From positions 1-64,000 of the forward strand of contig JAAVYI010000023.1 of NCBI GenBank assembly GCA_022791055.1: 64,000 nucleotides of DNA. The letters run 5' to 3'. The translations under genes were made by a program, and so were the position numbers. The notes beneath the pieces are model-generated. The model had not been told where the DNA came from. It saw only the letters and a program-made list of their open reading frames with translations, and did no database searches. Of this stretch, positions 1 to 8,532 are shown one piece after another (the stretch's first letter is position 1; each line of letters opens with the position of its first letter). Source of the DNA: Clostridia bacterium. GTDB lineage: Bacteria; Bacillota; Clostridia; Christensenellales; Pumilibacteraceae.

Positions 1-4
1 ATAG

Positions 5-38
5 AAAAAGCACAAGGCGTTTCAACCTTGTGCTTTTT
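5..38 (-). terminator. Rho-independent terminator of the tRNA cluster
   Basis: A 12-13 bp stem (AAAAAGCACAAGG with its complement) around an 8-nt loop. It is followed on the minus strand by a T-run, so it ends transcription coming leftwards from the three tRNA genes. The plus strand also has T residues after the stem, so it may act in both directions. Confidence 0.8.
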
Positions 39-110
39 CCTTACCTTTCAGCGATAAAACCCGCATACCCGTTTACGAATAGATATTTCGGGTTCAATCT
101 CTGTCGTTTC

Positions 111-196
111 TGGTGCCCAAGACCGGACTCGAACCGGTACGGTGTTTCCACCGAAGGATTTTAAGTCCTTTGCGTCTGCCATTACGCCACTTGGGC
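111..196 (-). tRNA. tRNA-Leu (anticodon TAA)
   Basis: The minus strand folds as an 86-nt class II tRNA with encoded CCA. The acceptor stem GCCCAAG pairs with CTTGGGC. The anticodon loop is CTTAAAA with anticodon TAA, reading UUA leucine codons. A long variable arm (GGTGGAAACACC) and the T-loop GGTTCGAGTCC are present. It is the last of three clustered tRNA genes read leftwards. Confidence 0.96.
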
Positions 197-202
197 TGAT
201 AT

Positions 203-277
203 TGGAGGCACCACCCGGAATCGGACCGGGGAATAAAGGCTTTGCAGGCCTCTGCCTTACCGCTTGGCTATGGTGCC
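203..277 (-). tRNA. tRNA-Cys (anticodon GCA)
   Basis: The minus strand gives a 75-nt tRNA with encoded CCA. The acceptor stem is GGCACCA/TGGTGCC, the anticodon loop CTGCAAA has anticodon GCA, and the discriminator base is U, as expected for cysteine tRNAs. It sits 6 nt from tRNA-Leu and 4 nt from tRNA-Gly. Confidence 0.96.
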
Positions 278-281
278 TTAT

Positions 282-356
282 TGGAGCGGAAGACGAGATT
301 CGAACTCGCGACATTTGCCTTGGCAAGGCAACGCTCTACCACTGAGCCACTTCCGC
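282..356 (-). tRNA. tRNA-Gly (anticodon GCC)
   Basis: The minus strand gives a 75-nt tRNA with encoded CCA. The acceptor stem is GCGGAAG/CTTCCGC, the anticodon loop TTGCCAA has anticodon GCC, and the T-arm is GAGTTCGAATCTC. It is the first gene of the leftward tRNA cluster, about 33 nt downstream of its promoter. Confidence 0.96.
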
Positions 357-388
357 ATATTTACCGTTGCGCCCTCACATAAGGTGCC

Positions 389-415
389 TTTATACTATAC
401 CAAATCACGCGTCAA
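389..415 (-). promoter_or_regulatory. Promoter of the Gly-Cys-Leu tRNA cluster
   Basis: On the minus strand there is a -35 box TTGACG (410-415) and a -10 box TATAAA (389-394) with a 15-nt spacer, which is slightly short. Shifting the -35 box to TTTGAC gives 16. It lies directly upstream of tRNA-Gly. Confidence 0.6.
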
Positions 416-463
416 AAAGCAAGGAAATTGCAACGGTTTTTTAAAAATTCTTATATTTTTTTC

Positions 464-1894
464 TTACACCTTGATCTCGGCGGTCACATGCAGCGCGTCG
501 CTGTTCTCGTCTAAGATAGGACGGATTTCCGCAGCGATAAATTCTTCTACCTGTTGCGGCGCACGGCCGATAAAATTCTTCGGATCGAGCAGCCGATCGA
601 TTTTGCCGTGAATGGCCTTAAAATGCGCATCCTGCTTGATACGGTCGATCAAATCGTTGTCTTCCCCATCCTGCTTGACGCGCTTGGCGCTTTCCATCGA
701 ATGCTTGCGAATCAGTTCGTGCAACTCTTGCCGATCGCCGCCGTGCTTGACGCATTCCATCAAAATGACTTCTGTGGACATAAACGGCAGTTCGGCCATA
801 ATATGTTTGTAAATCGTTTTGGGATATACCACCATATTTTCCGCCACGTTCAAATACAGATTGAGTACACCGTCAAGCGCCAAAAATGCTTGAGCGATTG
901 TGATTCGCTTGTTGGCGCTGTCGTCGAGCGTGCGCTCGAACCACTGCGTCGACGATGTGATCGCCTCGTTGACGGGCAAAGAAATAACGAAACGCGCCAA
1001 GCCGCAAATACGTTCGCTGCGCATCGGGTTGCGCTTGTATGCCATAGCCGAAGAGCCGATTTGCGTCGACTCGAACGGTTCTTCCATTTCTTTCATGTTT
1101 TGCAAAATGCGCAAATCGTTTGCGAACTTATAGGCGCTTTGGGCGATCTTCGACAGCATACAAACAACGCTGTAATCGAACTTGCGCGAGTATGTCTGTC
1201 CGGTCACGCCATACGTAGCCCCTACGCCCATTTTTTCGGCCACTTTCTTTTCGAGCGTTTTGACCTTTTCATGGTCGCCGTCGAACAGGCTCAAAAAGCT
1301 GGCCTGCGTTCCGGTCGTCCCCTTGACGCCCCGCAGCTTTACGGTAGATAACAGGTGTTCCAAATCGACATAATCGGATTCCAAATCCTGTAGCCACAGC
1401 GTTGCGCGCTTGCCGACCGTCGTCAACTGCGCGGGTTGCAAATGCGTAAATCCGAGCGTAGGTAAATCCTTATAGGCCAGTGCAAATTTGGTCAAGCGGT
1501 CGATGACGGCGACCAACTTGGTTTTGATCAGCAACAGTGCGTCGCGTATCGTTAAGATCTCGGCATTGTCGGTCACGTAGCAGCTTGTAGCGCCTAAGTG
1601 AATGATCGGCATCGCCGACTTCGCTTGCGTGCCGAATGCGTACACATGCGCCATGACGTCGTGACGCACTTCATGCTCGCGCGCTTCGGCCACCTCGTAA
1701 TTGATGTCGTCGGCATACTGTCGCATTTCGGCAATCTGCGCATCGGTGATCGGCAGCCCCAACTCTTTCTCGCTTTCGGCCAACGCGATCCACAGCTTGC
1801 GCCACAAACGGAAACGTTTGTCATCGGAAAACACTGCGGCCATATCCCGACCGGCATAGCGGGTAATCAGCGGATTTTCGTAAGTATCTTTCAT
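464..1894 (-). CDS. purB: Adenylosuccinate lyase
   Basis: PurB catalyses two fumarate-releasing steps: SAICAR to AICAR in purine synthesis, and adenylosuccinate to AMP. The 476-residue protein has the fumarase/aspartase-superfamily signature near residue 295 (GSSAMAYKRNPMRSE, with the catalytic-loop serines and the KxN core), and its length fits clostridial PurB. An in-frame ATG lies 8 codons upstream, but the start at 1894 has the better ribosome site (GGAAGGGA about 6 nt before ATG). It also forms an ATGA overlap with the stop codon of the dipeptidase gene, so the two are translationally coupled. No clear terminator follows before the tRNA promoter. Confidence 0.96.
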   Translation of the reverse strand: MKDTYENPLITRYAGRDMAAVFSDDKRFRLWRKLWIALAESEKELGLPITDAQIAEMRQYADDINYEVAEAREHEVRHDVMAHVYAFGTQAKSAMPIIHLGATSCYVTDNAEILTIRDALLLIKTKLVAVIDRLTKFALAYKDLPTLGFTHLQPAQLTTVGKRATLWLQDLESDYVDLEHLLSTVKLRGVKGTTGTQASFLSLFDGDHEKVKTLEKKVAEKMGVGATYGVTGQTYSRKFDYSVVCMLSKIAQSAYKFANDLRILQNMKEMEEPFESTQIGSSAMAYKRNPMRSERICGLARFVISLPVNEAITSSTQWFERTLDDSANKRITIAQAFLALDGVLNLYLNVAENMVVYPKTIYKHIMAELPFMSTEVILMECVKHGGDRQELHELIRKHSMESAKRVKQDGEDNDLIDRIKQDAHFKAIHGKIDRLLDPKNFIGRAPQQVEEFIAAEIRPILDENSDALHVTAEIKV

Positions 1895-2718
1895 AATACG
1901 TCCCTTCCTTGTTTGCACTGCCGGTACGCGCCGAAGAAGCGTGCAGCGTTCCGACAGAATAGTTTATCTATATCGTCTTTGGAGTATCCTCTTTTGTAGA
2001 GTGCATTTTCTACGAAATAAAAATGCGAGTATGTCGTCAAATGCTCGGCCATGGTTGCACCGAATAAATCGGTACCGATTGCCACTGCGTCGATGCCCGC
2101 AACGCTGACCGCATGATCGACATTGGCCACAAAGCTGTTGAACGTCGGCACGCCCAGTTCCTTAGCGGCCGTGATACCGACGATTCCTCCCCGCGCCGCA
2201 AGCGCTTTCAGTTGCGCGTCGGTCAGATTGCGGCAATGCCCGTTTAAGGAGCGACAGGCGCAGTGACTGTCAAACGGCCGTTCCGCCGCATCCAACACGC
2301 GCCAAAACGACCGCTCGTTCAGGTGCGCCGTATCGACGGCAACGCCGTTCTTGTTCATGTCTGCGATTGTCTGCGCACCCAGCGCCGTCAAATCACCTTG
2401 CCCATAAGCCCCGCCGGCCAAATCGTTGTCGAAGTTCCAAGTCAATCCCGCATAGGCTAGCGGCATGGTATGTAAAATGCCGTTTCCGCATCGCGCAACG
2501 AATCCCAAGTCCTCCAACGCAAACCGATAGCGGCAATCGCATTTCAGCGTTTTTACAGGGGCAACAAGCCGCAAGACCGTTCGATCCGGGAGTCTGAGTC
2601 GCGTCGTCCAAACGGCCAGTACGACGCAAACTGAGCCGGAATAACCGTACACCGTTTTAATTTTGTCTTTCAGCGACATACGCGCCGTCAACAAATCGTT
2701 GTGCAAATCGAAAATCAC
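1891..2718 (-). CDS. Membrane dipeptidase family protein (peptidase M19)
   Basis: M19 enzymes are binuclear zinc dipeptidases of the amidohydrolase fold. The expected metal ligands are visible. HND sits near residue 6. A glutamate lies in ALEDLG. A histidine occurs in DTAHLNERSFW, matching the family pattern DxSHxxxxxFW. Further ones are SHCACR and IGTDLFG, with an aspartate. At 275 residues it is about 30-40 shorter than usual, with the shortening between the first metal motif and the ALED segment. The start is GTG, because the HxD motif begins only 5 codons in, and the ribosome site is weak (ATAGGG directly before GTG). It ends in an ATGA overlap with purB. The substrate cannot be inferred. 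Confidence 0.82.
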   Translation of the reverse strand: MIFDLHNDLLTARMSLKDKIKTVYGYSGSVCVVLAVWTTRLRLPDRTVLRLVAPVKTLKCDCRYRFALEDLGFVARCGNGILHTMPLAYAGLTWNFDNDLAGGAYGQGDLTALGAQTIADMNKNGVAVDTAHLNERSFWRVLDAAERPFDSHCACRSLNGHCRNLTDAQLKALAARGGIVGITAAKELGVPTFNSFVANVDHAVSVAGIDAVAIGTDLFGATMAEHLTTYSHFYFVENALYKRGYSKDDIDKLFCRNAARFFGAYRQCKQGRDVL

Positions 2719-2802
2719 CCTATTATATATGAGTGAAACCGTTTACAGCGTTCCTATTTTCGATTAACTTCCCATAGAAATCGTAAGACTTCTCTACCAC
2801 GC

Positions 2803-2828
2803 AAAAAAGGCGTGTCCACCGACACGCC
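2803..2828 (-). terminator. Terminator of the long decarboxylase-to-ispH operon
   Basis: Perfect 8-bp stem GGCGTGTC/GACACGCC with a 4-nt loop, followed by six T residues on the minus strand, just after the stop of ispH-rpsA. Confidence 0.9.
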
Positions 2829-2836
2829 CGTTTTGA

Positions 2837-4903
2837 CTATTTCTCGTTAATATCGATGTTTTTGAGCAGATCCGCGAAAGGATTGTTTTCCGCATCCTCG
2901 CTCCATTCCTTACGCTCGGCATTGGCAGACGGGGCGGCCGATTTGGAAGCTCTTGCTTTAGCCGGTTTCTTCTCTTCTTTTTCGACAGGCGCCGAATCCG
3001 CGCTGTCCTCCGGCAAGCACGCTTTCATGCTCAGCGTGATCTTCTTGTGTTCTTCGTCGAAGTTCATCAGCATAACTTCGACTTCGTCACCGACTTTGAC
3101 AACCTCGTTCATGCTCTTGATGAAGTTGCGGGCAGCCTCCGACACGTGTACCAAACCTTCGACACCCGGCTCGATCTCTACGAATGCGCCGAACGTCACA
3201 ATGCTGGTAACTTTGCCTTTCACGACCGATCCGATCGGATGTTTTTCCATTGCCTCCACATACGGGTGCTTTTGCAACTGCTTGTACCCGAGCGAAACGC
3301 GGCTCTTTTCTTGATCGACCTTCAAAACCAAGAAGTCGTAGGACTTGCCGATCTGCAAAACATCTTCGACCTTGTTGATATGCGTCCAGCTGAGGTCCAC
3401 GATATGCGCCAAGCAGTCGAAACCGTCAACGCTGACGAACGCACCGAAATCGGTAATACGTTTTACCACGCCCGACACAACAACGCCGGGTTGCACATGC
3501 GTCCAAAAAATTTCTTCGCGCTCTTTCTTTTCGGCCATCAATACCGCCTGCTGACTGGCAACGATCTTATGCTTTTCGTCGTCGATCTCAAGCGCCGTCA
3601 AACGCAACTTCTTGTTAATGTAATCTTTCAGATTCTTGACGAAACTGCCTTTTTCTTTGATCAGCGATGCCGGTACAAAAATGGTGTACGTACCGATTTT
3701 ACCGAGCAAGCCGCCTTTTGTATCGCGGCGGACGGTCATTTCGAACACTTCGCCGTTGCGAATGGTCTCGACGAATTTATCGCCTTCGATGATTTCGTCC
3801 ACTCGCTTTTTGGATAAAAGAATACAGCCGCTGTCGTCTTGCTTGGCTATAATCACGGCCTCGATTTCACTGCCGGACTCAAACGTTTTCGGATCGTAGG
3901 TTCCGTCGAGATTGACGTCCTCGGCGCGGATCAAACCGTCTTTTTTACCGCCGATATTGACGTGGATGCCGTCGGCCTCGGCATTGATAACCGTGCCTTT
4001 GACCCGCTGTCCCTCTCTGTAGGAAACCGGAGATTCTTCAACCGCGTCCAAAAACTCCTGGCTGGAAACCTCGCCAAACTTCTCGCTCATGTACTCTCTT
4101 ACCTCCATAATCGACTCTTCCGGAGTCGACGCACCGGCAGTAATACCTATATAACTGTCCGGTCTGCATTCTATATTTTTTAAGTCGGACAACCCACTTA
4201 CAAGATAGGTATTCTCGCATTCCGTCCGGCACAGTTCGTACAGCCGATTGGTGTTCGAACTCGACTTGCTGCCGATCACCAACATGATGTCGCATTTTTT
4301 GGCCAGATTTTCCGCCTCGGATTGCCGCTCATTAGTAGTATAGCAAATTGTGTCGAATATTTCAACTAAATTAGCTGTATCTTTAGGGATTTTTTTCAAT
4401 ATTTCTCGATATTTTTTTACGGAAAATGTCGTTTGCACCACCAAACACATTTTCCGTTGTCCGTTAAGCCGTTCAACCTGTGCCGGATCGTCAATAATGA
4501 TCGCGGAATTTTCGCACCAACCGTTGATGCCGACCACTTCCGGGTGCGCATTTTTTCCGATAATCACAATCTGATAGCCGTCCGCATAATGGTCGCGCAC
4601 AATTTCGTGAATGTGCTTAACGAACGGACACGTCGCATCGACGACTTCGATCCCCCGTAACTTTGCCTCGTCGTACACGGCTTTTCCGGCTCCGTGCGAC
4701 CGAATGATCAGCCGCCCACCCGATAACCCTTCGAGGGAATCTACGACCCGCAGTCCGCGCGCCTCGAGACGCCCGACGATCAAATCGTTGTGAATGATCT
4801 TCCCGTATGAGAACGTATCGGCGTCGGCATACCGCATGGCGAGTTCGACCGCTTTTTTGACGCCGAAACAGAATCCGCTCTCTTTGGCGATCTCAATCTT
4901 CAT
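2837..4903 (-). CDS. ispH-rpsA: Fused IspH (HMBPP reductase) and S1 RNA-binding protein
   Basis: The 688-residue protein has two parts. Residues 1 to about 280 are IspH, the [4Fe-4S] enzyme making IPP and DMAPP in the last MEP-pathway step. Its cluster cysteines are seen in SGFCFGV, DATCPFV and FDTICYT, and the ATP-grasp-free family end motif GASTPEE is present. Residues from about 295 to 635 carry four S1 domains; the third and fourth are canonical (FGAF). The acidic and lysine-rich tail (about 640-688) looks disordered. This fusion is known in clostridia. The gene overlaps plsC by ATGA and is last in its operon, directly before a terminator. Whether the S1 part binds the ribosome like bacterial S1 is inferred from the family only. 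Confidence 0.95.
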   Translation of the reverse strand: MKIEIAKESGFCFGVKKAVELAMRYADADTFSYGKIIHNDLIVGRLEARGLRVVDSLEGLSGGRLIIRSHGAGKAVYDEAKLRGIEVVDATCPFVKHIHEIVRDHYADGYQIVIIGKNAHPEVVGINGWCENSAIIIDDPAQVERLNGQRKMCLVVQTTFSVKKYREILKKIPKDTANLVEIFDTICYTTNERQSEAENLAKKCDIMLVIGSKSSSNTNRLYELCRTECENTYLVSGLSDLKNIECRPDSYIGITAGASTPEESIMEVREYMSEKFGEVSSQEFLDAVEESPVSYREGQRVKGTVINAEADGIHVNIGGKKDGLIRAEDVNLDGTYDPKTFESGSEIEAVIIAKQDDSGCILLSKKRVDEIIEGDKFVETIRNGEVFEMTVRRDTKGGLLGKIGTYTIFVPASLIKEKGSFVKNLKDYINKKLRLTALEIDDEKHKIVASQQAVLMAEKKEREEIFWTHVQPGVVVSGVVKRITDFGAFVSVDGFDCLAHIVDLSWTHINKVEDVLQIGKSYDFLVLKVDQEKSRVSLGYKQLQKHPYVEAMEKHPIGSVVKGKVTSIVTFGAFVEIEPGVEGLVHVSEAARNFIKSMNEVVKVGDEVEVMLMNFDEEHKKITLSMKACLPEDSADSAPVEKEEKKPAKARASKSAAPSANAERKEWSEDAENNPFADLLKNIDINEK

Positions 4904-5547
4904 TCCGCCTGTTCCGCCCGTTTCTTTTTACGTTTTTTCGCGTCTACGTAAGCATGTAAGGCTTCTTGCGCCTCTAACATTTTTTCCGCAACGACAGTAC
5001 CGGCGCGTTCCAACTGCACGTTGTCGAGCAGTTGCCCGGCAAATTCGGTCAGCTTGAACGGCTCCGCCACATACAGATAATTTTTGCGGAAAAACCTTGC
5101 GCGCGCGTAAATCATGATCGGTTGGATATAGGCGTCTCCTTTGATCGCCAGCATCGCCGCGCCGCCCTTGACTTCCTGCAAATTGTCGCCGTCTTTGTTG
5201 CGCGTCCCTTCCGGAAATATTTCCAGTATGTCGCCGGATTTAAGCGCTTTGACGGACGTGCGCAACGCTTGCATGTCGGCTTTGCCGCGGTCGATCAAAA
5301 TAATGCCCATATGCGTAGCGCACCAACGAATAAACCGATTTTTCCCGATTTCCTTTTTGGCCATAATGCGCCTATATCCGGGTATATTGACGCCTACCAA
5401 AACGACGTCCGCCCAGCAAAGATGATTGCTGACCGTCACAACCGGCCCTTTTTTCAATAGAGCTTGCTTATTGACGACTTTGGTCGGAAACAACAGTTTT
5501 CCCGGCAGGAAAAACAAGGCTTTGACAAAACGGAAAAATCCTTTCAC
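4900..5547 (-). CDS. plsC: 1-acyl-sn-glycerol-3-phosphate acyltransferase
   Basis: PlsC acylates lysophosphatidate to phosphatidate at the membrane. The protein has the HX4D motif (NHLCWAD), the FPEGTRN motif and a basic, lysine-rich C-terminus. A much longer open frame exists upstream, but the true start is GTG at 5547. It has GGAGG 10 nt upstream and forms a GTGA overlap with the cmk stop. The protein is then 215 residues, normal for the family. It sits in the common clostridial order cmk-plsC-ispH(-rpsA). Confidence 0.92.
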   Translation of the reverse strand: MKGFFRFVKALFFLPGKLLFPTKVVNKQALLKKGPVVTVSNHLCWADVVLVGVNIPGYRRIMAKKEIGKNRFIRWCATHMGIILIDRGKADMQALRTSVKALKSGDILEIFPEGTRNKDGDNLQEVKGGAAMLAIKGDAYIQPIMIYARARFFRKNYLYVAEPFKLTEFAGQLLDNVQLERAGTVVAEKMLEAQEALHAYVDAKKRKKKRAEQAE

Positions 5548-6212
5548 GCGTTTATGACCTCCAACATGCGGGTTACGACTTGCTCGATCGTCATGTCCGA
5601 CGAATCGACGACGACTGCGCCGGGCGCTTTGACAAGCGGCGAAAACTGCCGGTGCATATCGTTGTAATCCCGCTCGATAATATCCTTGTACACCGTCTCG
5701 CGGTCGCAAGCCTCGCCGCGCGAACGCAACTCGCGGCAACGACGGTCGGCGCGCACTTCGGCCGAGGCGTCGAGATAAAACTTGAATTTGGCGTCGGGCA
5801 AAACAAAACTGCCGATGTCGCGGCCGTCCAAAACCGTGTCGGCGCGACCGGCTAATTCTCTCTGTAATTCGACCAACTTTATCCGTACCGATTGCAATGC
5901 GGAAAAGTCACTGGCCAACTTCGACACCGCATGTTCGCGGATCGCGGCAGACACGTCGCGCCCGTTGAGGCCGATCTTTTGCACGCCGTCATGATAGGTT
6001 ATATCGAGACGAATGCCGGCAAGCAACTGCTCTAGCGCTTGGCTTTCGATCGGTTGCAAACCGGCCTCATGCGCCGCCAACGCAATGGCGCGGTACATGG
6101 CCCCGGTGTCGAGATATACCATATTTAACCGCTTTGCCAAGAGTCGCGCAATCGTGCTCTTGCCCGCGCCGCTCGGCCCGTCTATTGCGATATTGACTAC
6201 GTTATTTTTCAT
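5544..6212 (-). CDS. cmk: Cytidylate kinase
   Basis: Phosphorylates CMP and dCMP with ATP. The 222-residue protein begins with a P-loop (IDGPSGAGKST), then has the NMP-binding DTGAMYRA segment, the DGRDIGS motif and the RRCREL lid region. The ribosome site AAAGGA lies 8 nt before ATG. The start overlaps the aroH stop by 11 nt, and the stop overlaps the plsC start. Confidence 0.96.
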   Translation of the reverse strand: MKNNVVNIAIDGPSGAGKSTIARLLAKRLNMVYLDTGAMYRAIALAAHEAGLQPIESQALEQLLAGIRLDITYHDGVQKIGLNGRDVSAAIREHAVSKLASDFSALQSVRIKLVELQRELAGRADTVLDGRDIGSFVLPDAKFKFYLDASAEVRADRRCRELRSRGEACDRETVYKDIIERDYNDMHRQFSPLVKAPGAVVVDSSDMTIEQVVTRMLEVINA

Positions 6213-6582
6213 CTTGCAAATCCTTTCGTAAAGCGCTTGCCTCGTGCAAATATACGTGTTTGGGCGTAATGTCCGAATCGGTTGCGTTGGATACTTCGAC
6301 CAGCAAACGAATACAGCCGTTCAGCGCGCCGTCAATCGTCGGCTCTAAACAGCTGAATACCGGCGCATCGGTCAATCTGCTTTCCCGAATCGCGCGCGCC
6401 GGATAAAAAGCGGTCAAGTCCGCCGTCGTGCCGACAATGTAATGCACGATCGTCAAACCGTCTTTTGTCAATTCGTTGCGCTCGATGATTGCGCGCATCA
6501 GCTCGACCGAACGCGATTGAATCGAATCGGGCGTATTGTCTGCCGTGGTCGCTCCGCGCACGGAGTAAATTTGTCGAATCAT
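6202..6582 (-). CDS. aroH: Chorismate mutase, AroH type
   Basis: Converts chorismate to prephenate for phenylalanine and tyrosine synthesis. The 126-residue protein matches the trimeric AroH class. It has the RGATTADNT start segment (active-site arginine), TADLTAFYPARAIRE, and the C-terminal CIR and HVYL strands. The ribosome site GGAGG lies 5 nt before ATG, and there is an ATGA overlap with the flavoprotein gene upstream. No other aromatic pathway gene is in the window, so it stands apart from its usual partners. Confidence 0.93.
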   Translation of the reverse strand: MIRQIYSVRGATTADNTPDSIQSRSVELMRAIIERNELTKDGLTIVHYIVGTTADLTAFYPARAIRESRLTDAPVFSCLEPTIDGALNGCIRLLVEVSNATDSDITPKHVYLHEASALRKDLQDEK

Positions 6583-7793
6583 AAGCCTCCCGCTTTGCCC
6601 CCGACATAGCCCGTCGAAAGCGCGATTTGAATATTATAGCCGCCGGTCAATGCGTCGACATCCAGCATTTCACCTACGAGATACAGGCCGGACACCAACT
6701 TACTTTCCATGGTTTTCGGATTGACTTCGCGCACATCCACCCCGCCGGCCGTTACAACGGCGCGCTCGAACCCGCCGACTTTCGTGACGGTGAACGGCAA
6801 CTGCTTGAGACAGCGCAGCAGTTCGGCACGTTGCGCGCGCGTGATCACATTAACGGGACGCTGCGGATCGATACCCGACTGCGCGACAACGTAATCGATG
6901 ATAAGCCGCGGCAGCAAGTCGCCCAATGCGTTTTTAAACTGCTTGTTGGCGTATTTTTTAAAATCGGCCTGTATACGCAGATCCAATTCGGTCTCGTCTA
7001 GCGCCGGCTTTAAATCGAGAAAAAGAGAAATATTTTGTTTACGGTTGATCATCGAGGAAAGCGTCAACGCGACCGGGCCGGAAATGCCGTCGGCGGTGAA
7101 TAACAACTCGCCAAATTCGGACACTTTCGCGCCGTCGGGATCGACCGCGGTCAGGCGGACATTTTTGAGAGAAAGCCCCTCGAGCTGCTTGACGTCCTCG
7201 GCGACGCCGATGGGCGCAAGCGCGGGAACAGGCGGCACGATCGTATGCCCCAGTCGTTTGGCGAATGTGTATCCGTCGCCCGTCGATCCGGTTGTCGGAT
7301 AGCTTAGGCCGCCGGTGGCTAAAATCACGCAGTCGCAATCAAGACTTGCGCCCGCATACCGCACAGCAAAGCCGCCTTTCGATTTTTCAACCGCCTCCAC
7401 GCGGCAACCGTATCGAAAGCAGACGCCGTACTCTTCACAATAGGCCACGAGTGCGCGAATTACGTCGGACGACTTGTCCGAAACGGGAAACACCCTGCCC
7501 CCGCGCTCGACCTTGGTCGGCACGCCGTAGCGCTCTAATAAGTCGACGGTATCACGGGGCGAAAATGTATGCAACGCACCATACAGGAACTTTTCGTTTG
7601 TCACAACGCTTTTCAAAAATTCCGCGCCGTCCGCAACATTGGTCACATTGCATCGACCTTTGCCTGTAATATATAACTTTTTACCCGCCTTCTCGTTGCG
7701 CTCGAGAACGGTCACGCGGGCGCCCTGCGCCGCAGCCGTACCTGCCGCCATCAGTCCGGCCGCGCCTGCGCCTATAACTACGATTTCAATCAA
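6579..7793 (-). CDS. HI0933/YhiN-family FAD-dependent oxidoreductase
   Basis: The 404-residue flavoprotein has an N-terminal dinucleotide-binding motif (GAGAAGLMAAG), the family signature GKGRCNVTN near residue 45, and a C-terminal FAD-contact segment (GLYLVGEMLDVDALTGGYN). The cellular reaction of this family is not settled. The start codon is TTG, preceded by GGAAAG about 7 nt upstream, and it overlaps the surE end by 8 nt. In clostridia the family often sits beside cmk, as here. Confidence 0.88.
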   Translation of the reverse strand: MIEIVVIGAGAAGLMAAGTAAAQGARVTVLERNEKAGKKLYITGKGRCNVTNVADGAEFLKSVVTNEKFLYGALHTFSPRDTVDLLERYGVPTKVERGGRVFPVSDKSSDVIRALVAYCEEYGVCFRYGCRVEAVEKSKGGFAVRYAGASLDCDCVILATGGLSYPTTGSTGDGYTFAKRLGHTIVPPVPALAPIGVAEDVKQLEGLSLKNVRLTAVDPDGAKVSEFGELLFTADGISGPVALTLSSMINRKQNISLFLDLKPALDETELDLRIQADFKKYANKQFKNALGDLLPRLIIDYVVAQSGIDPQRPVNVITRAQRAELLRCLKQLPFTVTKVGGFERAVVTAGGVDVREVNPKTMESKLVSGLYLVGEMLDVDALTGGYNIQIALSTGYVGGKAGGL

Positions 7794-8532
7794 AGAGGTG
7801 CTTTCCTTTCATCGCCGCAAGCGCTTGCCTGTCGTCGCGGATCAGCGAAAGCGGCGTTACGGTCACATAACCCTGCTTAATCAACTCGACGTCTGTGTCT
7901 GCCCCGTTCAGCTTATGCGGAGACGGCTGACCTTGCACGCGTAAGGAGTTCGGCGACTGCCCTGCGATAAAGCTGTCGTTATACAGGTTGACGCCCGACG
8001 GCGTGATGCGGACGCCACGAGCCGACTGCGTAACCGGATAATTGATATTCAAGATGCCTTTGCCGTCCATAAGCGCAAGAAAACGAGACAAATGATCATG
8101 CAAAAACGTAGCAGCGACACGGTACACGGCCTCGTCGCAATTCCATTTTTGCAAACTGACCGCAATCGCCAGAATGCCCTGCGCCGCACCTTCGGTAGCG
8201 GCGGCAACCGTTCCGCTGTACAGAATGTCGGTGCCGAGATTCGGCCCGTTGTTGATGCCCGACAACACCAAATCGAACGGCGCGCCCGTATTAAAATGCT
8301 GTATGGCGATTTTCGAGCAGTCTGCCGGCGTGCCGGAAATGGCATACGCCGGATACGGACGGTCGAGCCGCTCGAAAGATATATCTTCCGAAACGGTGAT
8401 CGCGTGACTGAACGCCGACCGCTGCCGACTGGGCGCAACCACCATAATATCATTGTCCTTGCCGAAAATTTCGGCAAGGACAATGATTCCGACGCTGTCT
8501 ATTCCGTCGTCGTTGGTGATAAGGATTCTCAT
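7786..8532 (-). CDS. surE: 5'/3'-nucleotidase SurE
   Basis: A metal-dependent phosphatase acting on nucleoside monophosphates. The N-terminal ITNDDGID metal motif fixes the start at 8532 (MRILITNDDG). The longer open frame upstream is out-of-gene sequence lying over the decarboxylase alpha gene. SGINNGPNLG and SGTVAAATEG follow, and the length is 248 residues. The start forms an ATGA overlap with the upstream stop. The ribosome site is weak, so translation probably depends on coupling. Confidence 0.94.
   Translation of the reverse strand: MRILITNDDGIDSVGIIVLAEIFGKDNDIMVVAPSRQRSAFSHAITVSEDISFERLDRPYPAYAISGTPADCSKIAIQHFNTGAPFDLVLSGINNGPNLGTDILYSGTVAAATEGAAQGILAIAVSLQKWNCDEAVYRVAATFLHDHLSRFLALMDGKGILNINYPVTQSARGVRITPSGVNLYNDSFIAGQSPNSLRVQGQPSPHKLNGADTDVELIKQGYVTVTPLSLIRDDRQALAAMKGKHLFD

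Noticed and set aside
554-1351. Long plus-strand open frame of 265 residues opposite purB
   Set aside because: Shadow of purB on the other strand; arginine- and histidine-rich without any family pattern. Similar shadows opposite many other genes were also dropped.
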